A DNA stretch of 64,000 nucleotides from Sphingomonas sp. Root710 (GCF_001429065.1 NZ_LMIB01000018.1:147533-211532); one strand, 5' to 3'. Counted from the first letter of the stretch, positions 1 through 9,213 are shown. Made by a program: numbers and translations. Notes: generated by a model not told the origin, from the letters alone.

Positions 1-1
1 C

Positions 2-370
2 AACGACCGTTATGGCCATTCGACGGGAGATCGCGCGCTCAGGCATTTCGCCAGCAGGATCGAACGCATGATTCGCCGGGGCGATCTGGTCGGCCGGATC
101 GGCGGCGAGGAATTCGCCCTGCTGCTGGTCAACACCCGGGCCCAGGATGCACTGGAGGTGGTCGAGCGGATCCGCCGCGACATCGCCGCGATGCCCGTCG
201 AGGGCCGGAACCAGGTCGTCATGACCGCGAGCTTCGGCGTCACTGGCCTGCGGCCCGGCGACATCTCGCTGACCGCGCTGCTCGCGCGGGCCGATCGGGC
301 ACTCTACCGTTCCAAGCTGGAAGGCCGCGACCGGGTGACCAGCGCCGAGGATCTCGACGAGCGGGTCTGA
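2..370 (+). CDS. GGDEF-domain diguanylate cyclase, C-terminal part (cut by window start)
   Basis: The reading frame is open from the first bases and ends with TGA at 368-370. The visible 122 residues are the C-terminal half of a GGDEF domain: an NDRYGH...GD segment typical of the substrate-binding helix, then the catalytic signature GGEEF, then the conserved ASFGV and ADRALYRSK stretches. GGDEF proteins make cyclic di-GMP from two GTP. GGEEF is an active-type signature, so cyclase activity is plausible. The sensor or membrane part lies outside the window. The gene converges on the glycosyltransferase gene with a 3-base gap. Confidence 0.9.
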   Translation, partial: NDRYGHSTGDRALRHFASRIERMIRRGDLVGRIGGEEFALLLVNTRAQDALEVVERIRRDIAAMPVEGRNQVVMTASFGVTGLRPGDISLTALLARADRALYRSKLEGRDRVTSAEDLDERV

Positions 371-373
371 AGG

Positions 374-1570
374 TCAGTCCGCCGCGCTTTCGAACAACGC
401 GATCAGCCGCGGTGCGATGCCTGCGAGATCGTGGCGCGCGGCCACGCGCTTGCGCCCTTCGCGGCCCATCTTGCCCAGCATGCCCTTAGTCGCCGTCATC
501 GCCGCCCCGATGGCGGCCGCCAATGCATCGGCATCGCCGGGCGGAACCAGCCATCCGCAGCTCTGGTCGACTAGTTCGGGAATGCCGGCGACCGGCGTGG
601 TGATCACCGGGCGGCCCATCGCGAAGGCCTCCATGATCGCAATCGGCAGCCCTTCGGCATGGCTGGGTAGCACGAGCGCGCGGGTTTCGCCGATGCGGCG
701 GCGCACTTCGGCATTGCTGCGCCAGCCGATCAGCTTGACGCGCCCGCCGGTGCCGGTGGCGCCGATCTCGCGCTCCACCGCCGCGCGGCTTTCGCCGTCG
801 CCGATCAGCACGATCGACAGCCCCGGATGGTCGCGCGCCACCGCTGCGATCGCCGCCGGAATCTCGGCCTGCCCCTTTTCCGGGCAGAGCCGCCCGACCG
901 ACAGGAACCTCCCGCTCATCGGGTTCGGGGTGACCGGATAATCCGACAGCTCGATGCCGCAGGGCACCACCTTGACGCGATCGGCCAGATCTGCGGGCAA
1001 CTCGGCAATCAGCCGGTTTCGGCAATAGTCGCTGATCGCGACGACGAAGGCGGCATCGCGGACCTTGTCGGCGACGCTGTTCTCCGCCAGCTGCTCGAGC
1101 TCGTTCGGCCCGTGAACGGTGAAGCTGTACCGCGGGCCGCCGAGCCTTCGACACAACATCGCCACCGCCGCCGCATTGGTCGAGAAATGCGCATGGACAT
1201 GGTCGATGCCCAATTGGACGCAGCGCCGCTTCAGCCGCACTGCCTGGGTCAGATAGGCGCTATGGCGGACGAAGCCGCCGCCCGCCGCCCGGTGCATCTC
1301 TCCGGTCGCCTCCAGCGCCTCGGCAAAGCCGCGCGGATGGAAGAGCGCGTGGCGCGCGAGGCCGCCGATCAGCCGCCCGCCTTGCCCCGTAAGGAGATAT
1401 TCCGTGCGGTTGCGCTCGCTCATATCCTGCGGGTCCACCAGCCGTTCGGCCCAGTGGCGCACCGCGAAGCGCTTGACCGGCACCCCGGCCCGCTCGATCG
1501 CGGCGATCTCCCGCCGGATGAAGGTGGTGCTCGTCATCGGATAGCTGTTGAGCAGATAGGCGAGCCTCAT
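374..1570 (-). CDS. Glycosyltransferase family 4 (GT-B fold)
   Basis: The 398-residue protein has the two-domain GT-B layout. The N-terminal part carries HAHFSTNAA, typical of acceptor-side domains. The C-terminal part carries the donor-nucleotide region: GRLCPEKGQ, then AEGLPIAIMEAFAMGRPVI with the E-x7-E motif, and TPVAGIPELV. Such enzymes transfer a sugar from a nucleotide donor to a growing polysaccharide or lipid acceptor at the inner face of the cytoplasmic membrane. Its ATG overlaps the TGA of the upstream dehydrogenase gene by four bases (ATGA), so it is the last gene of a coupled three-gene operon. The donor and acceptor sugars cannot be told. Confidence 0.9.
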   Translation of the reverse strand: MRLAYLLNSYPMTSTTFIRREIAAIERAGVPVKRFAVRHWAERLVDPQDMSERNRTEYLLTGQGGRLIGGLARHALFHPRGFAEALEATGEMHRAAGGGFVRHSAYLTQAVRLKRRCVQLGIDHVHAHFSTNAAAVAMLCRRLGGPRYSFTVHGPNELEQLAENSVADKVRDAAFVVAISDYCRNRLIAELPADLADRVKVVPCGIELSDYPVTPNPMSGRFLSVGRLCPEKGQAEIPAAIAAVARDHPGLSIVLIGDGESRAAVEREIGATGTGGRVKLIGWRSNAEVRRRIGETRALVLPSHAEGLPIAIMEAFAMGRPVITTPVAGIPELVDQSCGWLVPPGDADALAAAIGAAMTATKGMLGKMGREGRKRVAARHDLAGIAPRLIALFESAAD

Positions 1571-2472
1571 GCCTTGCGCGCCTCCTCGATCAGCCGGGCG
1601 GCGGCGAGCATGCGGTCGTGGCTGATCACCGGGCTTTCGACCGCCCCGTCGCGGAACAGCGCAGTGAAATGCGCGATCTCATGAACATAGGGCGAGCCGC
1701 CATGGCCATACCAGCCGCCCGTGGCGCGGCTGCCCATGTCGGCGAGGTGCCGGATCAACGGATGCTGGCGAGATCCCCACCTGCGCCGTCCCGCGCCGGG
1801 GCGGGTGAAACGAACCCGTTGCGCCGACAGCAGCGGTGGCGCGACGTCCACAGCGGCTGCGTCGCCTTCGATCCACAGATCATTGTCGAGCCGTTCGACG
1901 AAGGAGACCGACAGGTCCGACCGCGCCCCGCCCCGATGGGCGACACGGAAGCGCGCGGCGATGTCGACGCCGTCCGCGTCACGTTCGACCTCCGCCTCGG
2001 CGTCAGCGATGGGCCCGAGGGCGATCAGCGCCAGCATCAGGGGGTAGATCGCGCGATCGGCCAACACACCACCGTCGGCATCGAACAGGCGGGGATGGCT
2101 GCCGGCGTCCACCGGATAACCGAAGCTCGCCTCCAGCCGCCGCACCGTGCCCAGCCGCCCGCCATGGGCCGCTTCGAGCGCGGCGGCCACCGCGGGCAGG
2201 AAGGGCGTCGCCACCGCTTCCATGCACAGCAGGCCCGACCGCTGCGCCTGCGACAGGAGATCGGCGGTTTCCGCGGCACTCATCGCGAAGGGTTTCTCGC
2301 ACAGCACCGCCTTCCCCGAAGCCAACGACGCGCGGACATCCCCGGCATGGTCGCGATTGCGGCTGGCGATATAGACCGCCTCGGCGTGGTCGAGCGGCGC
2401 ATCGCCGATCAGCGCGCGCATCGCCGCCGCCATCCGTCCACGCCCGATGACGGCGAAGCGCAGCGGGGTCAT
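1567..2472 (-). CDS. Gfo/Idh/MocA family oxidoreductase (second of pair)
   Basis: The 301-residue protein starts at an ATG overlapping the TGA of the preceding gene (ATGA, 2469-2472). A longer upstream extension exists in this frame, but it lies inside the neighbouring gene and is not coding. The N-terminus has a Rossmann segment, FAVIGRGRMAAAM, in which the usual GxGxxG is loose. CEKPFAM near residue 85 is the conserved EKP motif that contacts the nicotinamide ring. These enzymes oxidise or reduce sugars and inositols with NAD(P). The partner genes point to nucleotide-sugar or polysaccharide precursor chemistry rather than catabolism. Confidence 0.85.
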   Translation of the reverse strand: MTPLRFAVIGRGRMAAAMRALIGDAPLDHAEAVYIASRNRDHAGDVRASLASGKAVLCEKPFAMSAAETADLLSQAQRSGLLCMEAVATPFLPAVAAALEAAHGGRLGTVRRLEASFGYPVDAGSHPRLFDADGGVLADRAIYPLMLALIALGPIADAEAEVERDADGVDIAARFRVAHRGGARSDLSVSFVERLDNDLWIEGDAAAVDVAPPLLSAQRVRFTRPGAGRRRWGSRQHPLIRHLADMGSRATGGWYGHGGSPYVHEIAHFTALFRDGAVESPVISHDRMLAAARLIEEARKA

Positions 2473-3605
2473 CCGCCCCAGTCCATCGGAGTCATGCAGC
2501 CATGGTCGAAGCTGGTGGTCATGCGGTGATCCCCGCCCGCCTGCATCGCCAGCGACACCTCGGTCAGATGCAGGGCAAAATCCCCGGCCAGCCGCGGCGT
2601 CCTTCCCTCGCCGATCGCCTGCGCCATCTCCGCCACGCCCAGCGCGAAGTTCATCGACGCCGCGCCCCGGCGGCCCATCATCGGATGGCTGGGGCCGATC
2701 GGGCGCACGCGTGCCGCAAAGGGGCTGTTGATCAGCCGGCGCCGCACGACATGGCGCTTGCGGATCCGCACCGGGGCGGCATTGGCCCAGGCCTCGTCCA
2801 CCTCCAGCACGCCGTCGTCGCCGAAGATGCGCAGGCCGTGGTCGTGGGGCGCGACGATCGAGCAGGTCAGCCGCGCGGTCATGTCGTCGAAGAACAGCGT
2901 GGCCGACGCATAATCGGGTGTGTCGTGCCCCGCCCCGGTCTGCGCGGCGTCGAGCACCCGCGCCGCGCCGCCCGCCACCCGGCGCACCGGCCCGAACATC
3001 ATCATCAGCCAGGAGAGATAATATCCGGCATGCTCGAGGGTACAGCCGGTGCGATATTCGTTGGCGGCGGGCCAGGCCGCGCCGCTGGCCGAGCGCCAGC
3101 GGCCATGGGGCGCGGCGGGCAGGAAATCGTCGTCGAGCTCGGCATAGGCGAGGCGAGGCCTGCCGATCCGCCCCTCGCGCAGCGCCCGCCACGCCGTCTG
3201 CGCCGCCCGGCCGAGCAGGCTGCACGGCGCAGAGGCAAGGTGCAGGCCCCGATCCGCGGCCAGCGCCGCCAGCGCCCCGGCATCCGCCATCGTCATCGCC
3301 AGCGGCTTTTCCGACCAGACATGCACGCCCGCCTCCAGCGCCGCGCGGCTGACTGATGCATGGGCCTCAGGGCTCGTGAGGTTGAGTATCATGCCGGGGC
3401 GGCGGGCGAGCAGCGCGTCGAGCCCCGCCGCCGCGTCGAGCCGCCAATGGCCGGCGAAGGCGGCAAGCCGGTCCGGATCGGAGTCCCAGACGCCGATGAC
3501 GTCCAGCCCGGCAAAGGTTCGAATCGAGGGCATGTAGAGGTCGGCGACATAGCCCGCCCCCACGATTCCGATTCGCGCCGTCGCGCGATATTCCCCCGCT
3601 GCCAT
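2469..3605 (-). CDS. Gfo/Idh/MocA family oxidoreductase (first of operon)
   Basis: The 378-residue protein opens with a canonical Rossmann loop, GIVGAGYVAD, near residues 13-22, and has WSEKPLAMT near residue 100, the family's EKP signature. It is the promoter-proximal gene of the reverse operon dehydrogenase-dehydrogenase-GT4, with ATGA overlaps at both junctions. Length is typical for the family. The 5' region toward the divergent LuxR-type gene is AT-rich and carries phased TATCRA repeats, so the two units may share regulation. The substrate is unknown; a sugar or sugar nucleotide is likely from context. Confidence 0.87.
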   Translation of the reverse strand: MAAGEYRATARIGIVGAGYVADLYMPSIRTFAGLDVIGVWDSDPDRLAAFAGHWRLDAAAGLDALLARRPGMILNLTSPEAHASVSRAALEAGVHVWSEKPLAMTMADAGALAALAADRGLHLASAPCSLLGRAAQTAWRALREGRIGRPRLAYAELDDDFLPAAPHGRWRSASGAAWPAANEYRTGCTLEHAGYYLSWLMMMFGPVRRVAGGAARVLDAAQTGAGHDTPDYASATLFFDDMTARLTCSIVAPHDHGLRIFGDDGVLEVDEAWANAAPVRIRKRHVVRRRLINSPFAARVRPIGPSHPMMGRRGAASMNFALGVAEMAQAIGEGRTPRLAGDFALHLTEVSLAMQAGGDHRMTTSFDHGCMTPMDWGG

Positions 3606-3657
3606 GGAATGGCAGCCTAAAAGGCGCCGGGGCCCATCGCAATGGCCGCCGGTAAGG

Positions 3658-3704
3658 TATCAATTGACATATCAACCTATATCAATGCCTATCGATGATA
3701 TCGT
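3658..3704. repeat. Five TATCRN direct repeats at about helical spacing
   Basis: Within the divergent spacer between the Gfo/Idh/MocA operon and the LuxR-type gene, the hexamer TATCAA occurs at 3658, 3670 and 3680. Variants TATCGA and TATCGT follow at 3690 and 3699. Steps are 12, 10, 10 and 9 bases, close to one DNA turn. The stretch is AT-rich against its surroundings. Two more TATCAA copies lie inside the neighbouring coding region at about 4024 and 4039. The arrangement fits a cooperative regulator-binding array or an intrinsically bent promoter, but this is inference. Confidence 0.45.
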
Positions 3705-3799
3705 TCCGTAATAGCAATGAAGTTCCAGTCGCGCGTCGCTTTCAGGCTTTCGTCAAAGCACTAGCTGTGTCGGGTTTTACACGGTGGCGGTTTAACGAT

Positions 3800-4354
3800 A
3801 TGATGACCCCCATGGAATCGGATCGCATCCATAAGCTAACCGAGGCGCAGCGCGTTTGCCTGCGCATGGTGCTGATGCATCTCTCGTCCAAGGATATCGC
3901 CCGGGAACTGGGAATTTCGCCGCATACGGTGGACCAGCGGCTGCGCATGGCGATCCAGGCGCTGGGTGTCGCCAACCGCTTCGAAGCGGCGCGAATCCTG
4001 GCGAAATATGAGAGCCCGAACCCATATCAATCAGCCGTATATCAAACGCCGCATGTTGCTCCTGAGCCCGTCCATGCCACTGTTGGCCTGTCCGACATTC
4101 ATGGGGTCCGGCAGAGCGACACCGGCTTCCACGGCTCGGCGGTGAGGGAGGAACAGATAGCGTTCCGAACACCCGCCTTCGCCACCAGTGGCAGCTTCAT
4201 CAATCTGCCTTTCCCGACGCCGGGAAGGGAGCGTAATGACCTAAATCTGTTGCAGCGGCTGGGCTGGATCGTTTCGATCTCCATCGGCTCGGCCATTGCC
4301 TTCGGCGGGCTTCTTGCCGGACTCGACGCGCTGAAACGCCTTTTCAACGTCTAA
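3800..4354 (+). CDS. LuxR-type HTH protein with C-terminal membrane helix
   Basis: From the ATG at 3800 the product is 184 residues; ATGs at 3803 and 3812 are equally possible, and the upstream in-frame extension looks non-coding. Residues about 8-65 form a LuxR/FixJ-type winged HTH: LTEAQRVCLRMV, then SSKDIARELGISPHTVDQRL. There is no receiver or autoinducer domain. A hydrophobic segment near the C-terminus (LGWIVSISIGSAIAFGGLLA) probably anchors the protein in the membrane with the HTH in the cytoplasm. The small gene downstream in the same direction is probably co-transcribed. The target genes are unknown. Confidence 0.8.
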   Translation: MMTPMESDRIHKLTEAQRVCLRMVLMHLSSKDIARELGISPHTVDQRLRMAIQALGVANRFEAARILAKYESPNPYQSAVYQTPHVAPEPVHATVGLSDIHGVRQSDTGFHGSAVREEQIAFRTPAFATSGSFINLPFPTPGRERNDLNLLQRLGWIVSISIGSAIAFGGLLAGLDALKRLFNV

Positions 4355-4432
4355 GCGCCTCATCTGATTTCCACAGCATCGTCCAACAGGGACGCGCTGG
4401 CCCCATGGGTGGCCGCGCGAAGGGAGAATCAC

Positions 4433-4777
4433 ATGTTCAATCGCCTCACCATTCTCAAGCGCCGTGAAGTTGCCCAGGGTGTCGCCGACCGTCTGATGGC
4501 GGCCGAGCATGCGATCGATCAGGCCATTGCCCGCACCGCCGAGCTGACCGGCTTCATCCCCGCCGCCCGCGCCGAAGCCGATCTGGCCTGCGAAGTCGGC
4601 CAGGAAGCGCTCGAATATGCCGCCGAGAGCTTCTCGGCACTGGTCAAGGCCCGCGCCCAGATGATCGCCAGCCACCGCGAACTGGCGGCGACCAAGGATC
4701 AGGTCGGCCTGAAGACCTATGCGCTGGGCGGTCTGGTCGGCAAGGCGGAAGTCCGCCACCTCCAAGAGGTGGCCTGA
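4433..4777 (+). CDS. Small helical hypothetical protein
   Basis: The 114-residue product starts at the ATG at 4433, chosen because AAGGGAG lies at good distance upstream; an ATG eight codons earlier lacks such a site. The sequence is alanine- and glutamate-rich and predicted mostly helical, without a signal peptide or membrane segment and without a recognised catalytic motif. It follows the LuxR-type membrane-anchored regulator by 78 bases on the same strand, which suggests joint expression. I do not recognise a named family. Confidence 0.7.
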   Translation: MFNRLTILKRREVAQGVADRLMAAEHAIDQAIARTAELTGFIPAARAEADLACEVGQEALEYAAESFSALVKARAQMIASHRELAATKDQVGLKTYALGGLVGKAEVRHLQEVA

Positions 4778-4848
4778 TCGCCGCCGCGAACTGGTTCGCC
4801 GACATGGCCGCGCTTGACCGGAGCATAGCGTTGTGATCCGGTCCCGGC

Positions 4849-5295
4849 ATGCCTCAGTGGAACCAGTTCGCCTACCTGTTCGCGCTCATCCTCGTCAGTT
4901 CCTATGCGGGACGGCTCGGAGGATGGCCCGAACGGGCCGGTGCGGCGATCATGGTCGTGGGTTCGATCCTGACCGTGATAGCCGCGACGTCATTCTTCCC
5001 GGGATGGCGAACGCCCGAGGCAGGGATCTTCATCGTAGACCTGCTCGTCCTCGCGGCCTTCGGCAATCTCGCACTGTATAGCGATCGATTTTGGCCAATA
5101 TGGGTAACATCCTTCCATTTGATCGCGGTGACCATCCACGTGGCCACGCTCGTCGATCCTTCGGTGGCGGCGCGAGCCTATTCATGGGCAGCGGAGGTCT
5201 GGGCCTATCCGATGCTGCTGGGCATAGCGGTCGGTACGCGGAACCATATTCACCGGCAGGCCATGATCCCCAGGGGGAATGCCGTCAGATATTAG
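4849..5295 (+). CDS. Hypothetical small integral membrane protein
   Basis: The 148-residue product has about four hydrophobic segments: FAYLFALILVSSYAG near the start, AAIMVVGSILTVIAATSFF, IFIVDLLVLAAFGNLAL and PIWVTSFHLIAVTIHVA. It is therefore an inner-membrane protein. There is no recognised motif. Its 3' end overlaps the apparent 5' end of the RadC-like gene in another frame by about 110 bases, unusual for this compact but mostly non-overlapping region; one of the two boundaries may be wrong or the overlap may couple translation. Confidence 0.6.
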   Translation: MPQWNQFAYLFALILVSSYAGRLGGWPERAGAAIMVVGSILTVIAATSFFPGWRTPEAGIFIVDLLVLAAFGNLALYSDRFWPIWVTSFHLIAVTIHVATLVDPSVAARAYSWAAEVWAYPMLLGIAVGTRNHIHRQAMIPRGNAVRY

Positions 5296-5876
5296 AAGGG
5301 CTGCTGGCCCCGCTCGGCAACCCGCACACCGGCGCGATCATCGATGAACTGCTCGACGAGTTCGGCAGCGTCCCCGCGATCCTGGCCGCCGACCCCGCCG
5401 CGCTGCACGCCTGCCTGCCCGAGGATGGCGGCATCGCCACCTTCCTCGTCGCGGTGCGGATGACCATGCTCCATTCGCTGCGCACAGAGCTGGGGCAGAG
5501 CCCGATCCTGTCGACGTCGGAAGCGCTGACCAACTATCTGTTCGCCAGCATGGCGTACAACACGGTCGAGCACCTGCGCGTGCTGTTCCTCAATTCGACG
5601 AACCGGCTGCTGCGCGACGAGGTGATGGCGCGCGGCACGGTCAACCAGGCGCCGCTCTATCCGCGCGAGATATTGAAGCGTGCGCTGGAGATCGGCGCGA
5701 CCGCACTGATCATCGTGCACAATCATCCGTCGGGCGATCCGACGCCGTGCCAGGCCGATGTCAAGGCGACCGCGCATCTGGTCGCAGCCGCCCGGCCGCT
5801 GGAGATTGCCGTTCACGACCACCTCATCGTCGCGCGCACCGGCTGGCGCAGCCTGCGCGCGGAAGGATTGATCTAG
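5184..5876 (+). CDS. RadC-like JAB/MPN-domain protein
   Basis: The C-terminal half (roughly residues 110-230) is a RadC/UPF0758 JAB domain: RVLFLNSTNRLLRDEV, RGTVNQAPLYPREILKRAL, then HNHPSGDPTPCQAD. The latter is the H-x-H-x7-S-x2-D metal motif with the serine replaced by cysteine. The N-terminal part resembles the helical DNA-binding region of RadC. The start is uncertain: no ATG, GTG or TTG lies near the conserved region. The ATG at 5184 is the nearest, giving 230 residues and overlapping the membrane-protein gene; ATGs at 5091 and 5100 are alternatives. The function of RadC proteins is still poorly defined. Confidence 0.78.
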   Translation: MGSGGLGLSDAAGHSGRYAEPYSPAGHDPQGECRQILEGLLAPLGNPHTGAIIDELLDEFGSVPAILAADPAALHACLPEDGGIATFLVAVRMTMLHSLRTELGQSPILSTSEALTNYLFASMAYNTVEHLRVLFLNSTNRLLRDEVMARGTVNQAPLYPREILKRALEIGATALIIVHNHPSGDPTPCQADVKATAHLVAAARPLEIAVHDHLIVARTGWRSLRAEGLI

Positions 5877-5879
5877 GGC

Positions 5880-6116
5880 ATGTCCCAATCGTCGGGGAAG
5901 AAGAGTTACGTAGCGATGGAGACCAGTATGATCCGGGACTTTGCGAGGAGGGTGATCGACGATTTCGGCGATCAGACCGACAGCTATGTCGCCAGCCGCA
6001 TCGGCGTCCTGATCCGCGACGGCGACAGCTATGGCGTGGGTCTGTGGAAGGCCGTCGCGACCGAGATCGAACGTATCCGTCTGCCCGAGACGCACATCCC
6101 GCGCAGCCGCCACTGA
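5880..6116 (+). CDS. Small hypothetical protein, resembles sphingomonad DUF6961-type proteins
   Basis: The product is 78 residues from the ATG at 5880, three bases after the RadC-like stop. An in-frame ATG at 5928 has the better ribosome-binding site (GGAG six bases upstream) and would give 62 residues. The core, with YVASRIGVLIRDGD and GLWKAVATEIERI, follows the pattern of very small sphingomonad proteins of the DUF6961 type as I remember them. This family assignment is from memory and weak. No catalytic residues, signal or membrane segment are visible. Confidence 0.6.
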   Translation: MSQSSGKKSYVAMETSMIRDFARRVIDDFGDQTDSYVASRIGVLIRDGDSYGVGLWKAVATEIERIRLPETHIPRSRH

Positions 6117-6290
6117 ACCGGCGCCGACGCAGGCACGAGCCTGGCGCGCGCCAAACGGGTACCCAGCCGGCCGTCCTCCCCCCGATCCGGCCGGCTGGGG
6201 ACACACAGGGAGGACTTCCAGCCCCCACAGGGCGGCGGACCAACAAGGGGCATTGGGGTTCGCCGCCCACTCGGGCTGTCATTCATCGCT

Positions 6291-6307
6291 ATATCAGCCG
6301 TTGATAT
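6291..6307. repeat. ATATCA-N5-TGATAT inverted repeat upstream of the GT90-like gene
   Basis: A perfect six-base inverted repeat with a five-base spacer lies 77 bases ahead of the glycosyltransferase start, in a 267-base spacer that holds no gene. Its half-site ATATCA is the same word that is repeated in the 3658-3704 array. It may be an operator; no factor can be assigned. Confidence 0.35.
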
Positions 6308-6383
6308 GCATCCGCCGTGCGGGCCTGGCGGGTGACAGCGCGGGGGCAAGCGGGTACCAGCATCCGGTTCGCATGGCCGGGAG

Positions 6384-7385
6384 GTGGGATTGGACGAATG
6401 GGCATCGCTTGAGATCGCGCCCTGGCGCGGCACAGGCCTTCGCCGCGACACGCTGCTCGCCGGACTGAACGAAGCCGCCGCGCGTGACCCCAGCATCCGC
6501 ATCTTCCATATCCGCGACGGTCATGTCGCGATAGACGAGCCGCTAACCGCAGCCCCGTCGCCGGCGCTGGCCGATCTCATTGCCTCGCGCGCGCCGCTCT
6601 ACCGCGATTTCATTCAGGCCGTGGTCGCCGAGCATGGCATCGATTGCCAGGTGCCGCTGGCGATACGCCTGGGCGACCGGGGCCCCGAAGAGCGCGACGT
6701 GCCGCTGTTCTGCTTCCACAAGATACGCTTCGAACGCACCATCCTGCTGCCCGATCTCGATTTCATCATCTCGGCCTATTATGCCGGTGCGGCGTTCCAG
6801 GATGGCCGCAGCTTCGCAGACAAGGCGCCCGAAGCCTGCTTTATCGGGGCCACCACCGGCGGCATCGTCAGCATGAAGCGGGTCGAGGCCGACGCGCATG
6901 AACGGATCAGGGCAGCACGCTTCTTCCGCGACGAGCCCGACGTCAGGTTCGAGATCTCGGCGGTCGTGCAATGCGACAGCGACGAGACCAGGCGCATTGT
7001 CGAGACGATGGTTCCGATGGCGGCCGGCTGGCGCGACTGGCATGACCAGTTCGGCTATCGCTATATCCTCTCGATGGATGGCAACGGCGCGACATGGTCG
7101 CGCACCGCGGTCGCGCTCGCCAGCAACAGCGTGCTCGTCAAATATGCCTCGGCGTCGCTGCTCTACTATATGCACGGGCTCGAACCATGGGTGCATTTCC
7201 TGCCGGTGCGGCGCGACGCGGATGTGCTCGACATCGTCGCCCATGCCGATCGCACCTTCGAGCGGGATGCCGCGATCGCCGCAGCGGGACGCGCCTTCGC
7301 GGCGCGCCATTTCAGCCGCGAGGCGGTGACGGGCTATATGGCGGCGCTGCTGCGCGGCTATGCCGGCGCCGTGGCGCCGCGATAG
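6384..7385 (+). CDS. Glycosyltransferase family 90 / CAP10-like (lipopolysaccharide-modifying type)
   Basis: The 333-residue frame starts at GTG 6384. TTG 6390 is a real rival because GGGAGG sits five bases before it. The second half carries the family pattern: YRYILSMDGNGATWSR, then LASNSVLVKYAS, then GLEPWVHFLPVRRDADVLD. These are the donor-binding region of CAP10/POGLUT-like enzymes and of bacterial LPS glycosyltransferases. The product probably moves a hexose or pentose onto an envelope glycan or protein from the cytoplasmic side, since no signal peptide is seen. It converges on lepA with a 4-base gap. Confidence 0.8.
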   Translation: MGLDEWASLEIAPWRGTGLRRDTLLAGLNEAAARDPSIRIFHIRDGHVAIDEPLTAAPSPALADLIASRAPLYRDFIQAVVAEHGIDCQVPLAIRLGDRGPEERDVPLFCFHKIRFERTILLPDLDFIISAYYAGAAFQDGRSFADKAPEACFIGATTGGIVSMKRVEADAHERIRAARFFRDEPDVRFEISAVVQCDSDETRRIVETMVPMAAGWRDWHDQFGYRYILSMDGNGATWSRTAVALASNSVLVKYASASLLYYMHGLEPWVHFLPVRRDADVLDIVAHADRTFERDAAIAAAGRAFAARHFSREAVTGYMAALLRGYAGAVAPR

Positions 7386-7389
7386 CCGA

Positions 7390-9213
7390 TCAGCTCTCGT
7401 CGCCCATCCGCAGCGCAGCGATGAATGCCTCCTGCGGGATGTTCACATTGCCATATTCGCGCATGCGCTTTTTCCCCTCCTTTTGCTTGTCGAGGAGCTT
7501 GCGCTTGCGGCTGGCGTCGCCGCCATAGCATTTGGCGGTAACGTCCTTGCGCATCGCCGCGATCGTCTCGCGTGCGATCACCTTGCCGCCGATCGCGGCC
7601 TGGACGGGAATCTTGAACAGGTGGCGGGGGATCAGGTCCTTGAGCCGCTCGCACATGTGCCGCCCGCGCGCCTCGGCGGCGGCGCGGTGGACGATCATGC
7701 TCAGCGCATCGACAGGCTCGGCATTGACCATGATGCTCATCTTGACGAGGTCGCCCTCGCGATAGCCGATCTGATGATAATCGAAGCTCGCATAGCCGCG
7801 GCTGATCGACTTGAGCCGATCGTAGAAGTCGAACACCACCTCGTTGAGCGGCAGCTCATAGGTGATCTGCGCGCGGCCCCCGACATAGGTCAGGTTCTTC
7901 TGGATGCCGCGCCGGTCCTGGCACAGCTTGAGCAGCGAGCCGAGATATTCGTCGGGGACGTAGATCGTCGCTTCGATCCACGGCTCCTCGATCATGTCGA
8001 TCCGGTTGGGATCGGGCATGTCGGCAGGGTTGTGCAGCTCGATCGTCTTGGCGTCCTCGGTCTTCGAATGGCTGAGGTGCAGGCGATAGACCACCGACGG
8101 CGCGGTGGTGATCAGGTCGAGATCATATTCGCGGGTCAGCCGCTCTTGGATGATCTCCAGATGGAGGAGCCCCAGAAAGCCGCAGCGGAAGCCGAAGCCC
8201 AGCGCCGCCGAACTCTCGGCCTCGAAGCTGAACGAGGCGTCGTTGAGCCGCAGCTTGTAGAGGCTGTCGCGCAGCTTCTCGAAATCGGCGGCGTCGACCG
8301 GGAACAGGCCGCAGAACACCACCGGCTGGACTTCCTTGAAGCCCGGCAGCGGCTCGGCGGTCGGCTTCTTGGCGTCGGTGATCGTGTCGCCGACCGCGGT
8401 CTGGCTGACCTCCTTGATCTGTGCCGTGATGATGCCGATCTCTCCCGCTGCCAGCTCGGTGAGCTGTTCGAGCTTGGGCCGCATGCAGGCGACCCGGTCG
8501 ACCAGATGCAGCGTGCCGTTCTGCATGAACTTGATCTGCTGGCCCTTTTTCAGGACCCCTTCGACCACCCGGACGAGGATGACGACGCCGAGATAAGGGT
8601 CGTACCAGCTATCGACGAGCATCGCCTTCAGCGGCGCGGTCCGGTCGCCCTTGGGCGGGGGGATGCGGGTGACGACAGCCTCCAGCACCTCGTCGATGCC
8701 GATCCCCGATTTGGCCGAAGCGAGTACGGCATCGTCGGCAGGCAGGCCGATAATGTCCTCGATCTCCTTCTTCACCTTGTCGGGCTCGGCGGCGGGCAGG
8801 TCGATCTTGTTGATCACCGGCACGATCTCATGATCATGCTCGATCGACTGATAGACGTTCGCCAGCGTCTGCGCCTCGACGCCCTGCGCCGCGTCGACCA
8901 CGAGCAGCGCGCCCTCGCACGCTGCCAGGCTGCGCGACACCTCATAGGCGAAGTCGACATGCCCCGGCGTGTCCATCAGGTTGAGGACATAGGTATTGCC
9001 GTCCTTGGCGGTGTAATCGAGACGCACGGTCTGCGCCTTGATGGTGATTCCGCGCTCCTTCTCGATGTCCATATTGTCGAGCACCTGCGCCGACATCTCG
9101 CGATCGGTCAGCCCGCCGGTGCGCTGGATCAGCCGGTCGGCAAGGGTCGACTTGCCATGGTCGATATGGGCGATGATCGAAAAATTGCGGATACGGTCGA
9201 TCGGAACGGTCAC
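7390..9213 (-). CDS. lepA: Elongation factor 4 (LepA), ribosome back-translocase GTPase
   Basis: The product is 607 residues if started at GTG 9213, just ahead of [19 protein letters not shown], where LepA proteins normally begin; a longer in-frame start at 9258 would add 15 untypical residues. All GTPase motifs are present: P-loop [17 protein letters not shown] switch I, DTPGH and NKIDLP. The LepA-specific C-terminal domain ends in [14 protein letters not shown]. LepA acts on ribosomes during stress or initiation. A large intergenic stem precedes the gene. Confidence 0.97.
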   Translation of the reverse strand: MTVPIDRIRNFSIIAHIDHGKSTLADRLIQRTGGLTDREMSAQVLDNMDIEKERGITIKAQTVRLDYTAKDGNTYVLNLMDTPGHVDFAYEVSRSLAACEGALLVVDAAQGVEAQTLANVYQSIEHDHEIVPVINKIDLPAAEPDKVKKEIEDIIGLPADDAVLASAKSGIGIDEVLEAVVTRIPPPKGDRTAPLKAMLVDSWYDPYLGVVILVRVVEGVLKKGQQIKFMQNGTLHLVDRVACMRPKLEQLTELAAGEIGIITAQIKEVSQTAVGDTITDAKKPTAEPLPGFKEVQPVVFCGLFPVDAADFEKLRDSLYKLRLNDASFSFEAESSAALGFGFRCGFLGLLHLEIIQERLTREYDLDLITTAPSVVYRLHLSHSKTEDAKTIELHNPADMPDPNRIDMIEEPWIEATIYVPDEYLGSLLKLCQDRRGIQKNLTYVGGRAQITYELPLNEVVFDFYDRLKSISRGYASFDYHQIGYREGDLVKMSIMVNAEPVDALSMIVHRAAAEARGRHMCERLKDLIPRHLFKIPVQAAIGGKVIARETIAAMRKDVTAKCYGGDASRKRKLLDKQKEGKKRMREYGNVNIPQEAFIAALRMGDES

